Shown here in pieces: positions 1 to 4,760 of a stretch of 8,790 nt of DNA. Each line of letters begins with the position of its first letter. Within the stretch, counting starts at the first letter, position 1. This stretch comes from an uncultured Chloroflexaceae bacterium (GTDB lineage Bacteria; Chloroflexota; Chloroflexia; Chloroflexales; Chloroflexaceae). The stretch is from assembly GCA_937141995.1 (NCBI GenBank), contig CAKZQX010001096.1:1-8790 (forward strand), written 5' to 3'. A model generated the notes under the pieces. The model saw only the letters and a program-made list of their open reading frames with translations, was not told where the DNA came from and did no database searches. The position numbers and the translations under genes were made by a program.

Positions 1-1
1 C

Positions 2-361
2 GACATTGGGGTCTGGAATCCTCCTTTAAAGCCGTCTGATCTGCGCATACCGCTTGATGTTAACACGGGGCAGGCTTTTCTCGATCTCTGTATTCACCCA
101 CATATACAAGATCGAATGCGTAGTGAAATAATATCTTTTGACAAAGACGAACTGGGCAAGTTGAAATCAACGGCTGTTAATATGGAAGCAGTTACTAAAG
201 TTGCTCGCTGGTTCTTCCCTGATGATCCAGCATGCCTTGATTATCCTTTCTTTTGCTATGGAAGGCGATTTAAAGCTGGTGAAGATAAACATCGTTGCTG
301 GAATATTGTCAAGTGTGACAAATGTTCATTTCGCTCGCTAGTAAGTTGTCCAGGAAAGTAG
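2..361 (+). CDS. HhH-GPD base-excision family protein (DUF2400/TIGR02757-like), 3' part only
   Basis: The frame is open from the first bases of the window to a TAG at 359-361, giving 119 C-terminal residues; the start lies outside the window. The segment DIGVWNPPLKPSDLRIPLDV followed by NTG resembles the core of TIGR02757/DUF2400 proteins (W..-PS-L-IPLDVHTGR), and FPDDPACLDYPFFCYG resembles their FDPEDPVKYDFALFGLG stretch. These belong to the helix-hairpin-helix DNA glycosylase/AP-lyase superfamily. The last 21 residues carry four cysteines spaced C-x5-C-x2-C-x7-C, close to the C-x6-C-x2-C-x5-C iron-sulfur loop of endonuclease III, so a 4Fe-4S or zinc site is plausible. A GIY-YIG nuclease gene follows 101 bp downstream on the same strand. 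The region is more AT-rich than the housekeeping genes further on, which suggests transfer. Family assignment is from memory of the motif and fairly confident; substrate and biological role are unknown. Confidence 0.6.
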   Translation, partial: DIGVWNPPLKPSDLRIPLDVNTGQAFLDLCIHPHIQDRMRSEIISFDKDELGKLKSTAVNMEAVTKVARWFFPDDPACLDYPFFCYGRRFKAGEDKHRCWNIVKCDKCSFRSLVSCPGK

Positions 362-462
362 AGTTTTTCTGTATATGATGGCAATAACTTTTCTAAGGGT
401 TTTGTTATATGACGCAGTCTTCTGCCATCTGAAGAACTGTTATAACTGATCAGGATTTTGGA

Positions 463-1185
463 ATGCCACCTGTAGACCTTGCAGCATTGCATCGCAGTTT
501 ACAGACTGCATCGAAACAAAGAAGAATTACCTTCTGGACACGTTTTTGTCTTGATCACGAAATTGCAGAGCGTGCAGTACCGCTTTTTGCACTTTCGGGC
601 GATCATGTTTCTGTCCAGCCATATGGATTAGATCAACGGCTGATACTTCAGCGTTCACCCCAAATGGAGAGTCTGGTAATCAATGAGGTTCAGAAAGTAG
701 TTCAAGATTTTTCGGCGAGAACAGAAGAATTTGAGGGGTTAATTTATATGATGCTCTGGAAAGATGACAATTTGATATTACCATTGTATATAGGTAAATC
801 CGAAAAGTACGGAAAAACTCAAAACCTTTCCGCGAACATTGCGCACATTGAGACAAACAAAAGCTTCTTCTGTCGATGGGGATACAACTACGCATATCAT
901 ATTGGCGATTTAAGTGCAGTTGTGTGTCCAGGTCATCCACAGAAAAAGATCAATCGTAAGTATACCAAATGGGCAGAGCGATTATTCTTGTCCTTTCCAA
1001 GCGAATTTCCGAAACTTCGACGTGAAACATATTTCTGGATCAAAGCCTGGAAGCATGGAAGTGCAGGTATCTGGAAAGAGTATGGTGAAACGTCACTGAC
1101 TTTTTTAGAGTATCTGCTGATAGGTGTGTCCAGTGACTTGTTCTCTGATCTGTTGTTGAACGAGGAAGGTGTCAACCGTAGATAA
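463..1185 (+). CDS. GIY-YIG family endonuclease
   Basis: A 240-aa protein. The GIY-YIG signature appears as G92-L-I-Y95 and, after a short insertion, L108-Y-I-G-K112. Further on are R138 (a candidate for the conserved catalytic arginine), and E216 in FLEYLLIG followed by L232-N233, which matches the E...LI...LN pattern that closes the GIY-YIG fold and holds the metal-binding glutamate. About 90 residues precede the nuclease core and may bind DNA or a partner. The ATG at 463 is the first start after an in-frame stop at 430-432 and is preceded by AGGA at 452-455. GIY-YIG enzymes include restriction endonucleases of the Eco29kI/Hpy188I type, homing enzymes and repair nucleases. The gene lies 101 bp after a glycosylase-like gene, so a joint restriction or base-excision role is inferred. 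There is no methyltransferase in the visible window, but one could lie upstream of it. Confidence 0.65.
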   Translation: MPPVDLAALHRSLQTASKQRRITFWTRFCLDHEIAERAVPLFALSGDHVSVQPYGLDQRLILQRSPQMESLVINEVQKVVQDFSARTEEFEGLIYMMLWKDDNLILPLYIGKSEKYGKTQNLSANIAHIETNKSFFCRWGYNYAYHIGDLSAVVCPGHPQKKINRKYTKWAERLFLSFPSEFPKLRRETYFWIKAWKHGSAGIWKEYGETSLTFLEYLLIGVSSDLFSDLLLNEEGVNRR

Positions 1186-1195
1186 TGCGTGATAT

Positions 1196-1219
1196 TGCAT
1201 AGCAACGTGCATAGCAACG
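1196..1219. repeat. Two-copy 12-bp tandem repeat
   Basis: TGCATAGCAACG occurs twice in perfect tandem (1196-1207 and 1208-1219), just after the stop of the GIY-YIG gene and upstream of the convergent small regulator gene. It may be a protein-binding site or leftover mobile DNA; nothing in the sequence decides this. The rest of 1186-1265 holds no recognisable gene or terminator. Confidence 0.5.
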
Positions 1220-1265
1220 GTCAAGATGAGAAGTCGCATACTTTTGGTCATCACCGAGTAACCCA

Positions 1266-1436
1266 TCAATCATCATGTTTCTCGTGATGTTGTTGCTCGC
1301 CTTGCCGTTTCTCCAGCGCCTCCTGCAGCAACGCAATCATCTGCGCATTAATCGAACGGTACTCTTTTGCCGCCAGGTGCTTGATCTGCTCGTACAACTC
1401 CTCGGGTATACGTAAGTTTGTGCGTACATCAGCCAC
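1266..1436 (-). CDS. Small ribbon-helix-helix (Arc/CopG-like) DNA-binding protein
   Basis: A 56-aa protein that starts with GTG at 1436. An in-frame TGA lies only two codons upstream, so this is the earliest possible start; GGTGAG/GAGG just upstream can serve as the ribosome-binding site. The N-terminus VADVRTNLRIPEELYEQIKH has the alternating strand plus helix-A pattern of Arc/CopG proteins (R-T-N-L-R-I-P-EEL). It is followed by a turn, S28-I-N-A, and helix B, QMIALLQEALEKR. The tail is charged and rich in Gln and His. Such proteins are usually dimeric repressors or the antitoxin half of toxin-antitoxin pairs. No toxin gene is adjacent on the same strand. The gene is divergent from the 88-aa gene at 1673, and repeated sites lie between the two, so it probably represses that divergent promoter. 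The family call is confident; the target is inferred. Confidence 0.7.
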   Translation of the reverse strand: MADVRTNLRIPEELYEQIKHLAAKEYRSINAQMIALLQEALEKRQGEQQHHEKHDD

Positions 1437-1487
1437 ATCTCACCATCCTCTTCTGACACGCCGCTATGCAGGAACGCCAGGACGGTA

Positions 1488-1517
1488 TTGACAACGACGC
1501 CACGATGGCAGCATAAT
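1488..1517 (+). promoter_or_regulatory. Sigma-70-type promoter for the 88-aa gene
   Basis: TTGACA at 1488-1493, an 18-bp spacer, and CATAAT at 1512-1517. The promoter reads toward the gene at 1673 and would give a leader of about 150 nt. The -10 box sits inside a small inverted repeat, GGCAG/CTGCC (1507-1511 and 1519-1523), and overlaps candidate operator repeats. Confidence 0.5.
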
Positions 1518-1548
1518 ACTGCCGAAATACTACCATTAGAGTCGTTGT
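1491..1548. promoter_or_regulatory. Candidate operator: spaced direct repeats inside an inverted repeat
   Basis: AATACTGCC (1515-1523) and AATACTACC (1526-1534) are direct repeats exactly 11 bp apart, about one helical turn. That is the usual spacing for ribbon-helix-helix dimers binding side by side. They overlap the -10 box of the plus-strand promoter. They are framed by a perfect 8-bp inverted repeat, ACAACGAC (1491-1498) and GTCGTTGT (1541-1548). The small RHH gene starts only 55 bp away on the other strand, so autoregulation is the simplest reading. Confidence 0.4.
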
Positions 1549-1620
1549 ACACCGATACCGCATTCCAGCACGCCGGCAACGACACGAAGCGCTCTACCGG
1601 GTATCTGAAACCGCGTAGGG

Positions 1621-1638
1621 CGGCACGGCTCCGTGCCG
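1621..1638. repeat. Short GC-rich palindrome in the leader of the 88-aa gene
   Basis: CGGCACGG CT CCGTGCCG is a perfect 8-bp inverted repeat with a 2-nt centre. It is partly extended by GGG (1618-1620) and CCC (1644-1646) across a bulge. It lies 22 bp upstream of the ribosome-binding site (AAGGAG near 1661). It could be a dispersed intergenic palindrome or a leader hairpin. Confidence 0.5.
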
Positions 1639-1672
1639 CGTAGCCCGACCGCAACCATCAAAGGAGCATGCC

Positions 1673-1939
1673 ATGGCTTCAGCGTGTCATCTTACCACGC
1701 TTGACGATACGCGCAAATTACTTGCCCGGCAACTGCTTGGGCACACGCTCATGAGTGAGGAGTGTGTCGAACTGGCACGCGAGGTCGCCGAAACAGAGGG
1801 GGTCAGTCTTGATCATGTGCTACCCCGCATTGCCTACGAAATGGTCAACGTTTTGCTCTTCATGAGTGAATGGGATATAGCCGTCACCCTGGATCGTTTG
1901 GCACTGCTCACCACCAACACGTTTACCCCAGGGGAGTGA
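1673..1939 (+). CDS. Hypothetical 88-aa helical protein
   Basis: The ATG at 1673 follows a good Shine-Dalgarno (AAGGAG, about 1661-1666) with about 6 nt spacing, and a convincing promoter lies at 1488-1517, so the gene is probably expressed. The protein appears all-helical: a basic, leucine-rich first helix (DDTRKLLARQLLGH), an acidic helix (SEECVELAREVAETEG), then VSLDHVLPRIAYEMVNVLLF, and a final amphipathic helix. It has no signal peptide, no metal-binding motif and no catalytic pattern that I recognise. It is divergent from the RHH gene, with operator-like repeats between them, and ends 5 bp before the convergent minus-strand frame. An RHH-controlled small effector, toxin or accessory factor is possible, but this rests on position only. 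Confidence 0.55.
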   Translation: MASACHLTTLDDTRKLLARQLLGHTLMSEECVELAREVAETEGVSLDHVLPRIAYEMVNVLLFMSEWDIAVTLDRLALLTTNTFTPGE

Positions 1940-2001
1940 ATGGTCTATGCCGGGTTATTGCAGGTGCATTGTGTTATTGGTTGTCGCGTTGCATAGACCA
2001 T
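1940..2001. repeat. Perfect 11-bp inverted repeat between convergent genes
   Basis: ATGGTCTATGC (1940-1950) and GCATAGACCAT (1991-2001) are exact reverse complements 40 bp apart. The repeat begins right after the stop of the 88-aa gene and spans the last codons of the minus-strand frame. It could act as a long-loop bidirectional terminator, though there is no U-tract, or mark a rearrangement junction. Confidence 0.45.
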
Positions 2002-2217
2002 CTGCAAACAGGCATCAAAATCGTCGCCGACCCAGGTTCCTGCAACATCAAGCAGAGATGTGGCCGGCGTAGCAGTTGTCTCACAAACAACCGGCGGTGT
2101 GGCAGCCATGGCTTGCTCCAGAGCGCCAGCCAGCCCCGCAATGAGTTGCAGTCTTTCAGTGACTGAGAGATGCTGTGCGGCTGCCAGGATCTGCTCAACG
2201 GTCATCAGTGGTGCCAT
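1945..2217 (-). CDS. Antitoxin-like small protein, in frame with the helicase-like fragment
   Basis: An ATG at 2217 (or 2205) would give about 90 residues. MTVEQILAAAQHLSVTERLQLIAGLAGALE closely resembles the N-terminus of small antitoxin-like proteins of Chloroflexota and cyanobacteria (VEQIL.AA..LS..ERLQLI..L). Then AGTWVGDDFDACLQMVYATR resembles their C-terminal G.W.GDDF.ECL..VY..R segment. In relatives I would expect the protein to stop soon after this Arg, with a PIN-type toxin next. Here it continues into an unrelated tail, QPITQCTCNNPA, and no toxin follows. A candidate promoter sits just upstream at 2253-2280. The Shine-Dalgarno is poor (GAAGAG/GAAAG). It is either an independent solitary antitoxin gene read in frame behind a broken helicase, or a fused tail. 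Confidence 0.4.
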   Translation of the reverse strand: MAPLMTVEQILAAAQHLSVTERLQLIAGLAGALEQAMAATPPVVCETTATPATSLLDVAGTWVGDDFDACLQMVYATRQPITQCTCNNPA

Positions 2218-3318
2218 CTTTCGGTCTCTTCGCGTATACTTTATCATGAGACATTTTAGCACAATTGCGACACACTCCAAATTATTTCTATCAGGCTCCG
2301 GGCCATATTCTGCCTGGTATAAATGTAGCAGGCGGGTGAGTTCGGGGTACACTGCGGGTTGCTCAGACTGGTCGGCATCGCGCACAATGGTGTAAAGCAT
2401 TGCCCGTGCTTCCGTGAATGACGGCTCACGTCCAAGGTTCTGCACACAGCGCGGGAGAAACTCGTGGTTAATCTCACGGAAGAGCCGCCAGTTGGATAGT
2501 GGTTGCTCATCCAGCCGTTGCGTATAATCCGGAATGAAGACCCGCAGCAGTGACTTGATATGTTCCTGGCGGATCAAAATGCCCAGGTGCCGGCGTGCCT
2601 CTCCGAGGAGCGTCTCAATAGCCTGCCGGCGATCGCTGCTGCTGCGTACGCTGGTAACTGCGTCTACCAGGTGCTCACAGGTAGTGAGCCACTCGGTGGG
2701 TTGCGCCAGCACATAGCGTAGCAGTGCCTCTTCCTGCGCGGTTGGACAGCGGGTCATTTTGTGTGCCAGGGTTGTCCAGAAGCGCTCCGGCGCTTTGCGC
2801 AGTAAGTCATGCGTGGCCCGCATCACCCCGATACCGCCCATACCAATCTCAGAGAGCCAGATATTTCCGGCTGCCCCATCGCCAAAATCGGTATGCAGTT
2901 CTGTCCATGCCGACACATAGTTCAGGGCTTCCACGCCCGCCACTTCCTGCGCGAGTTGTTTCAGTGCCTGGGAAATGCTGTACTGAAAGCTGTCATGCAA
3001 ATAGTCCTGAGCACGCTTGCCGCCGGTCTGGATCTCGCTGTAGAGTTCAACAAAGAAGGACAGATAAGTATCATCGTTCACTAATTCGATAACTGCCCTT
3101 TCCTGCCGTTGTGAGAGCTTATAAACGTTGCTCAGGAGGTTGGTAAAGCGGTGGTTAAATTCACCCTGACTAACACTCCACCACGCACGCAACCCTTCCG
3201 GTGTGCCTCCATCAGTACGGCACCACTGGTCAGCTAAAGTGGACCCATTGTCAAGCACAACCAAATCGCCCGTTTTCGTTCGTCTCCTTTCTTGCTTGAA
3301 CTGCGAAACACTTGACAC
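1945..3318 (-). CDS. Large frame: probable C-terminal part of a helicase-like protein, 5' end lost
   Basis: This minus-strand frame of 457 codons has a GTG at 3318. It also extends upstream to an in-frame TGA at 3358-3360, next to an IS3-type remnant, so the GTG is not a secure start. Residues about 138-205 read WTELHTDFGD, then IWLSEIGMGGIGVMR, then PERFW and CPTAQEEALLRYVL. The E-(I)G-GG-GV-R pattern followed by a Cys-Pro resembles the region after the helicase core in large DEAD/DEAH proteins with DUF1998-like or DpdJ-like C-termini. No Walker A, DEAD box or motif VI is present, so the ATPase half is missing. The first 35 or so residues look unlike the rest and may be mobile-element debris. 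The final 90 codons look like a separate antitoxin-like protein (listed separately). Probably a truncated remnant; the helicase link is tentative. Confidence 0.45.
   Translation of the reverse strand: MSSVSQFKQERRRTKTGDLVVLDNGSTLADQWCRTDGGTPEGLRAWWSVSQGEFNHRFTNLLSNVYKLSQRQERAVIELVNDDTYLSFFVELYSEIQTGGKRAQDYLHDSFQYSISQALKQLAQEVAGVEALNYVSAWTELHTDFGDGAAGNIWLSEIGMGGIGVMRATHDLLRKAPERFWTTLAHKMTRCPTAQEEALLRYVLAQPTEWLTTCEHLVDAVTSVRSSSDRRQAIETLLGEARRHLGILIRQEHIKSLLRVFIPDYTQRLDEQPLSNWRLFREINHEFLPRCVQNLGREPSFTEARAMLYTIVRDADQSEQPAVYPELTRLLHLYQAEYGPEPDRNNLECVAIVLKCLMIKYTRRDRKMAPLMTVEQILAAAQHLSVTERLQLIAGLAGALEQAMAATPPVVCETTATPATSLLDVAGTWVGDDFDACLQMVYATRQPITQCTCNNPA
2253..2280 (-). promoter_or_regulatory. 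Candidate internal promoter for the antitoxin-like gene
   Basis: On the minus strand, TTGGAG (2280-2275), a 16-bp spacer and TAAAAT (2258-2253) form a reasonable sigma-70 promoter inside the long reading frame. It would start transcription about 30 nt before the ATG at 2217. This supports an independently expressed downstream gene. Confidence 0.35.
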
Positions 3319-3361
3319 CTGGGCGATGGCTGGAACTCCTGAGACCCATGCAAACGGTCAG

Positions 3362-3649
3362 TTATCCACATGTTGTGGTTTCCCCGTTCGCAAGCAGCAC
3401 ATCGCCCCGATAGACGCTGCCCGGTGTCTGGTAGCTTGCGACCGAGGACTGGCGCTCAAAGAGCGTGGGCCATTCCCGCAGCGCAATCGTTTTCCATTCG
3501 CGCACCACCGTGGGATGGATGCCATGGTCGGACGCGATCTGCGTGACGGGTTTTTCCTCCCGCAGGACTTCCTGAACCACCTGCGCTTTGAAGGTCGAAC
3601 GGTAAATCTTTTTACTTGCCATGATAGGTACGAAAACTCCTGGACTCAT
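3362..3649 (-). mobile_element. IS3-family orfA transposase remnant
   Basis: The likely native start is the ATG at 3622 (MASKKIYRSTFKAQVV); a longer frame opens at 3649. The sequence KAQVVQEVLREEKPVTQIAS with DHGIHPTVVREWK is the helix-turn-helix N-terminal region of IS3/IS911-type OrfA, with the expected following W..-LFER. After FERQSSVA it departs from the family. It stops at 3362-3364 without the leucine-zipper tail, the slippery frameshift region or any orfB, so no DDE catalytic domain is present. The segment TGAGTCCAGGAG, just upstream of the frame (minus strand, from 3648), may be the outer end of the element; no matching inverted end is visible at the other side. This is a dead fragment that cannot transpose alone. 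It abuts the broken 5' end of the helicase-like frame and probably marks the deletion or insertion that disrupted it. Confidence 0.65.
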
Positions 3650-3680
3650 TGTGCAATTTTATGGATCCATTATAGTTAGG

Positions 3681-3785
3681 GTGTTTGATATCAAACTGCC
3701 ATCTCAGCGAGGTGAGGAACGTCGTGTCATCACACAGAATGTGGTTGATGAGGTGAAAGCGCACCTCAAGTGGCTTGATAGTTAG
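3681..3785 (+). pseudogene. Short C-terminal coding scrap of unknown family
   Basis: This plus frame encodes 34 residues, VFDIKLPSQRGEERRVITQN followed by VVDEVKAHLKWLDS, ending in TAG at 3783-3785. It reads like the end of a real protein, but there is no proper start or ribosome-binding site. It adjoins the IS3 remnant, which suggests a gene truncated by that element. The opposite strand is also open in the same codon phase (HGLTIKPLEVRFHLINHILC onward) and reads equally protein-like, so the true coding strand is undecided. I do not recognise either. The rest of 3786-3889 shows no gene I can support. Confidence 0.25.
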
Positions 3786-3889
3786 CCCATGACGGTCAGG
3801 GGGGCATATGCAGCAAATATGTGGTACAGGAGCGGTATGAAAGACTGTATCTACAATCGGATAGCGCGGGCGAGAAACCCGCAACATTT

Positions 3890-3920
3890 CATGAAGAAAC
3901 CCGCAGCTTTTGCTGCGGGC
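3890..3920 (-). terminator. Rho-independent terminator of the tRNA-Arg gene
   Basis: On the minus strand GCCCGCAGC, loop AAAA, GCTGCGGGT forms a 9-bp stem (3920-3912 with 3907-3899, last pair G-U), followed by TTTCTTCAT. It lies 15 nt after the 3' end of the tRNA. A second GCGGG/CCCGC inverted repeat (3866-3870 and 3878-3882) lies further on, without a clear U-tract; the two share the direct repeat GAAACCCGCA (3874-3883 and 3896-3905). Confidence 0.75.
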
Positions 3921-3934
3921 TATCAAATAAGTAG

Positions 3935-4011
3935 TGGCGACCTCGGCGCGATTCGAACGCGCGACCTCTTCCTCCGCAGGGAAGCGCTCTAATCCACTGA
4001 GCTACGAGGTC
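3935..4011 (-). tRNA. tRNA-Arg (anticodon GCG)
   Basis: A full 77-nt cloverleaf with an encoded CCA. The acceptor stem is GACCTCG/CGAGGTC (4011-4005 with 3945-3939), with discriminator G at 3938 and CCA at 3937-3935. The D-arm is GCTC/GAGC with loop AGTGGATTA. The anticodon arm is CTTCC/GGAAG with loop CTGCGGA, giving anticodon GCG at 3977-3975 after U33. The variable region is AGGTC. The T-arm is GCGCG/CGCGC with loop TTCGAAT. All stems are perfect. Anticodon GCG would read CGC and CGU (Arg); most bacteria use ACG (inosine) for this box. The gene has its own promoter and terminator, and its 3' end faces the accessory region. Confidence 0.93.
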
Positions 4012-4029
4012 CGATTGAGTACGTCCGTT

Positions 4030-4058
4030 ATGATACCATGCCGCAGCAGTTTTGGCAA
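4030..4058 (-). promoter_or_regulatory. Promoter of the tRNA-Arg gene
   Basis: On the minus strand, TTGCCA (4058-4053), a 17-bp spacer and TATCAT (4035-4030) give a near-consensus sigma-70 promoter. The predicted start near 4023 is about a dozen bases before the mature tRNA 5' end. Confidence 0.7.
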
Positions 4059-4065
4059 GTCGTGG

Positions 4066-4107
4066 AAGAACCAAGAACCAAGAACTGAGAACTGAGAACC
4101 GAGAAGA
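4066..4107. repeat. Heptanucleotide tandem array, unit RAGAACY
   Basis: Five in-register 7-bp units: AAGAACC (4066), AAGAACC (4073), AAGAACT (4080), GAGAACT (4087) and GAGAACC (4094), then a degenerate GAGAAGA (4101). The array lies between the tRNA promoter and the end of fabZ. A 9-bp inverted repeat, CAGGGAACA (4111-4119) and TGTTCCCTG (4150-4158), follows and could help to end fabZ transcription. Confidence 0.8.
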
Positions 4108-4197
4108 GGGCAGGGAACAGAGAACACCTTTGCGACGCACGGCGGTTGTTGTTCCCTGTTCTTGCTGCGCTACGTGCTGCTTGCTCTTCTCAGGCGG

Positions 4198-4641
4198 CTA
4201 GAGCGAGGTTGGCGGCATGTAGCCCAGCGCAAACATGATCCCGCCCTCGCAGACCAGTTGCCCGTCTACGGTGGCTTTGCCCTGACCTTTCCCCACCCCG
4301 CGCCGGATCTTATCCAGCGTGACCTCCATGCGCAGCGTGTCACCCGGGCGCACCGGGCGGCGAAACCGCACCGTATCGATCCCGGCGAAGAAGGCCAGTT
4401 TGCCCTTGTTCTCCGGCTGGCTGAGCGTGGCGACCGCGCCGGTCTGCGCCAGTGCTTCGACAATCAGCACGCCGGGCATAATCGGCATATTCGGGAAGTG
4501 CCCCTGGAAGAAGGGCTCATTGATCGTCACCAGTTTCTCGCCCAGGGCGCGTACACCCGGCTCCAATTCCAGGATGCGATCAACCAGTAAGAAGGGATAC
4601 CGATGGGGAATGATCTCCATGATCTCCTGTGTGGTCAGCAT
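4198..4641 (-). CDS. fabZ: 3-hydroxyacyl-ACP dehydratase FabZ
   Basis: A 147-aa protein of the usual FabZ length. It dehydrates (3R)-hydroxyacyl-ACP to trans-2-enoyl-ACP in the type II fatty-acid synthesis cycle, in the cytoplasm. The N-terminal [16 protein letters not shown] is the family signature. The hot-dog active site is [20 protein letters not shown], with catalytic H48 and E62. The downstream FFAGID.VRFRRPV.PGD stretch is also typical. The start is the ATG at 4641, preceded by GGAGG with good spacing; the frame runs open further upstream to about 4875, but that region overlaps the divergent T-box promoter and leader and is not coding. The gene is monocistronic here, convergent with nothing, and divergent from the T-box operon. 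No lpxA or lpxD neighbour is visible, so a role in fatty-acid synthesis rather than a lipid A cluster is likely. Confidence 0.95.
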   Translation of the reverse strand: MLTTQEIMEIIPHRYPFLLVDRILELEPGVRALGEKLVTINEPFFQGHFPNMPIMPGVLIVEALAQTGAVATLSQPENKGKLAFFAGIDTVRFRRPVRPGDTLRMEVTLDKIRRGVGKGQGKATVDGQLVCEGGIMFALGYMPPTSL

Positions 4642-4677
4642 ACTGCCTCCATTTCTCCAAATAGTTGTGTAAACTCT

Positions 4678-4686
4678 ATGATAGCA
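4678..4686 (-). promoter_or_regulatory. Candidate extended -10 promoter for fabZ
   Basis: On the minus strand TGC followed by TATCAT (4686-4678) makes an extended -10 element about 37 bp before the fabZ start codon. No good -35 box is visible at the right distance. Confidence 0.35.
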
Positions 4687-4725
4687 TAGGAATGACCCGC
4701 AGGTGTGCCGGGTTGCGCGGATAAC

Positions 4726-4754
4726 TTGACCAGACCCCCGCCGCGTGCTATGAT
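4726..4754 (+). promoter_or_regulatory. Promoter of the T-box/thrS operon
   Basis: TTGACC (4726-4731), a 17-bp spacer and TATGAT (4749-4754). Transcription would begin near 4761, giving a leader that starts shortly before the T-box Stem I at about 4786. Confidence 0.75.
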
Positions 4755-4760
4755 CTATCC

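Noticed and set aside
2724..3092. Plus-strand frames opposite the helicase-like region
   Set aside because: They are rich in Arg, Pro, Ser and Cys, without domain features, and typical of antisense shadows.
3362..3370. TTATCCACA, a perfect DnaA-box consensus
   Set aside because: It is single, with no cluster of boxes, no AT-rich unwinding region and no dnaA or dnaN nearby. It lies at the end of an IS remnant and is probably chance.
3789..3992. Plus-strand frame of 67 codons
   Set aside because: It runs through the terminator and most of the tRNA gene, so it is not coding.
4162..4590. Plus-strand frame opposite fabZ
   Set aside because: It is a shadow of fabZ on the other strand, with no start signal and no recognisable protein.
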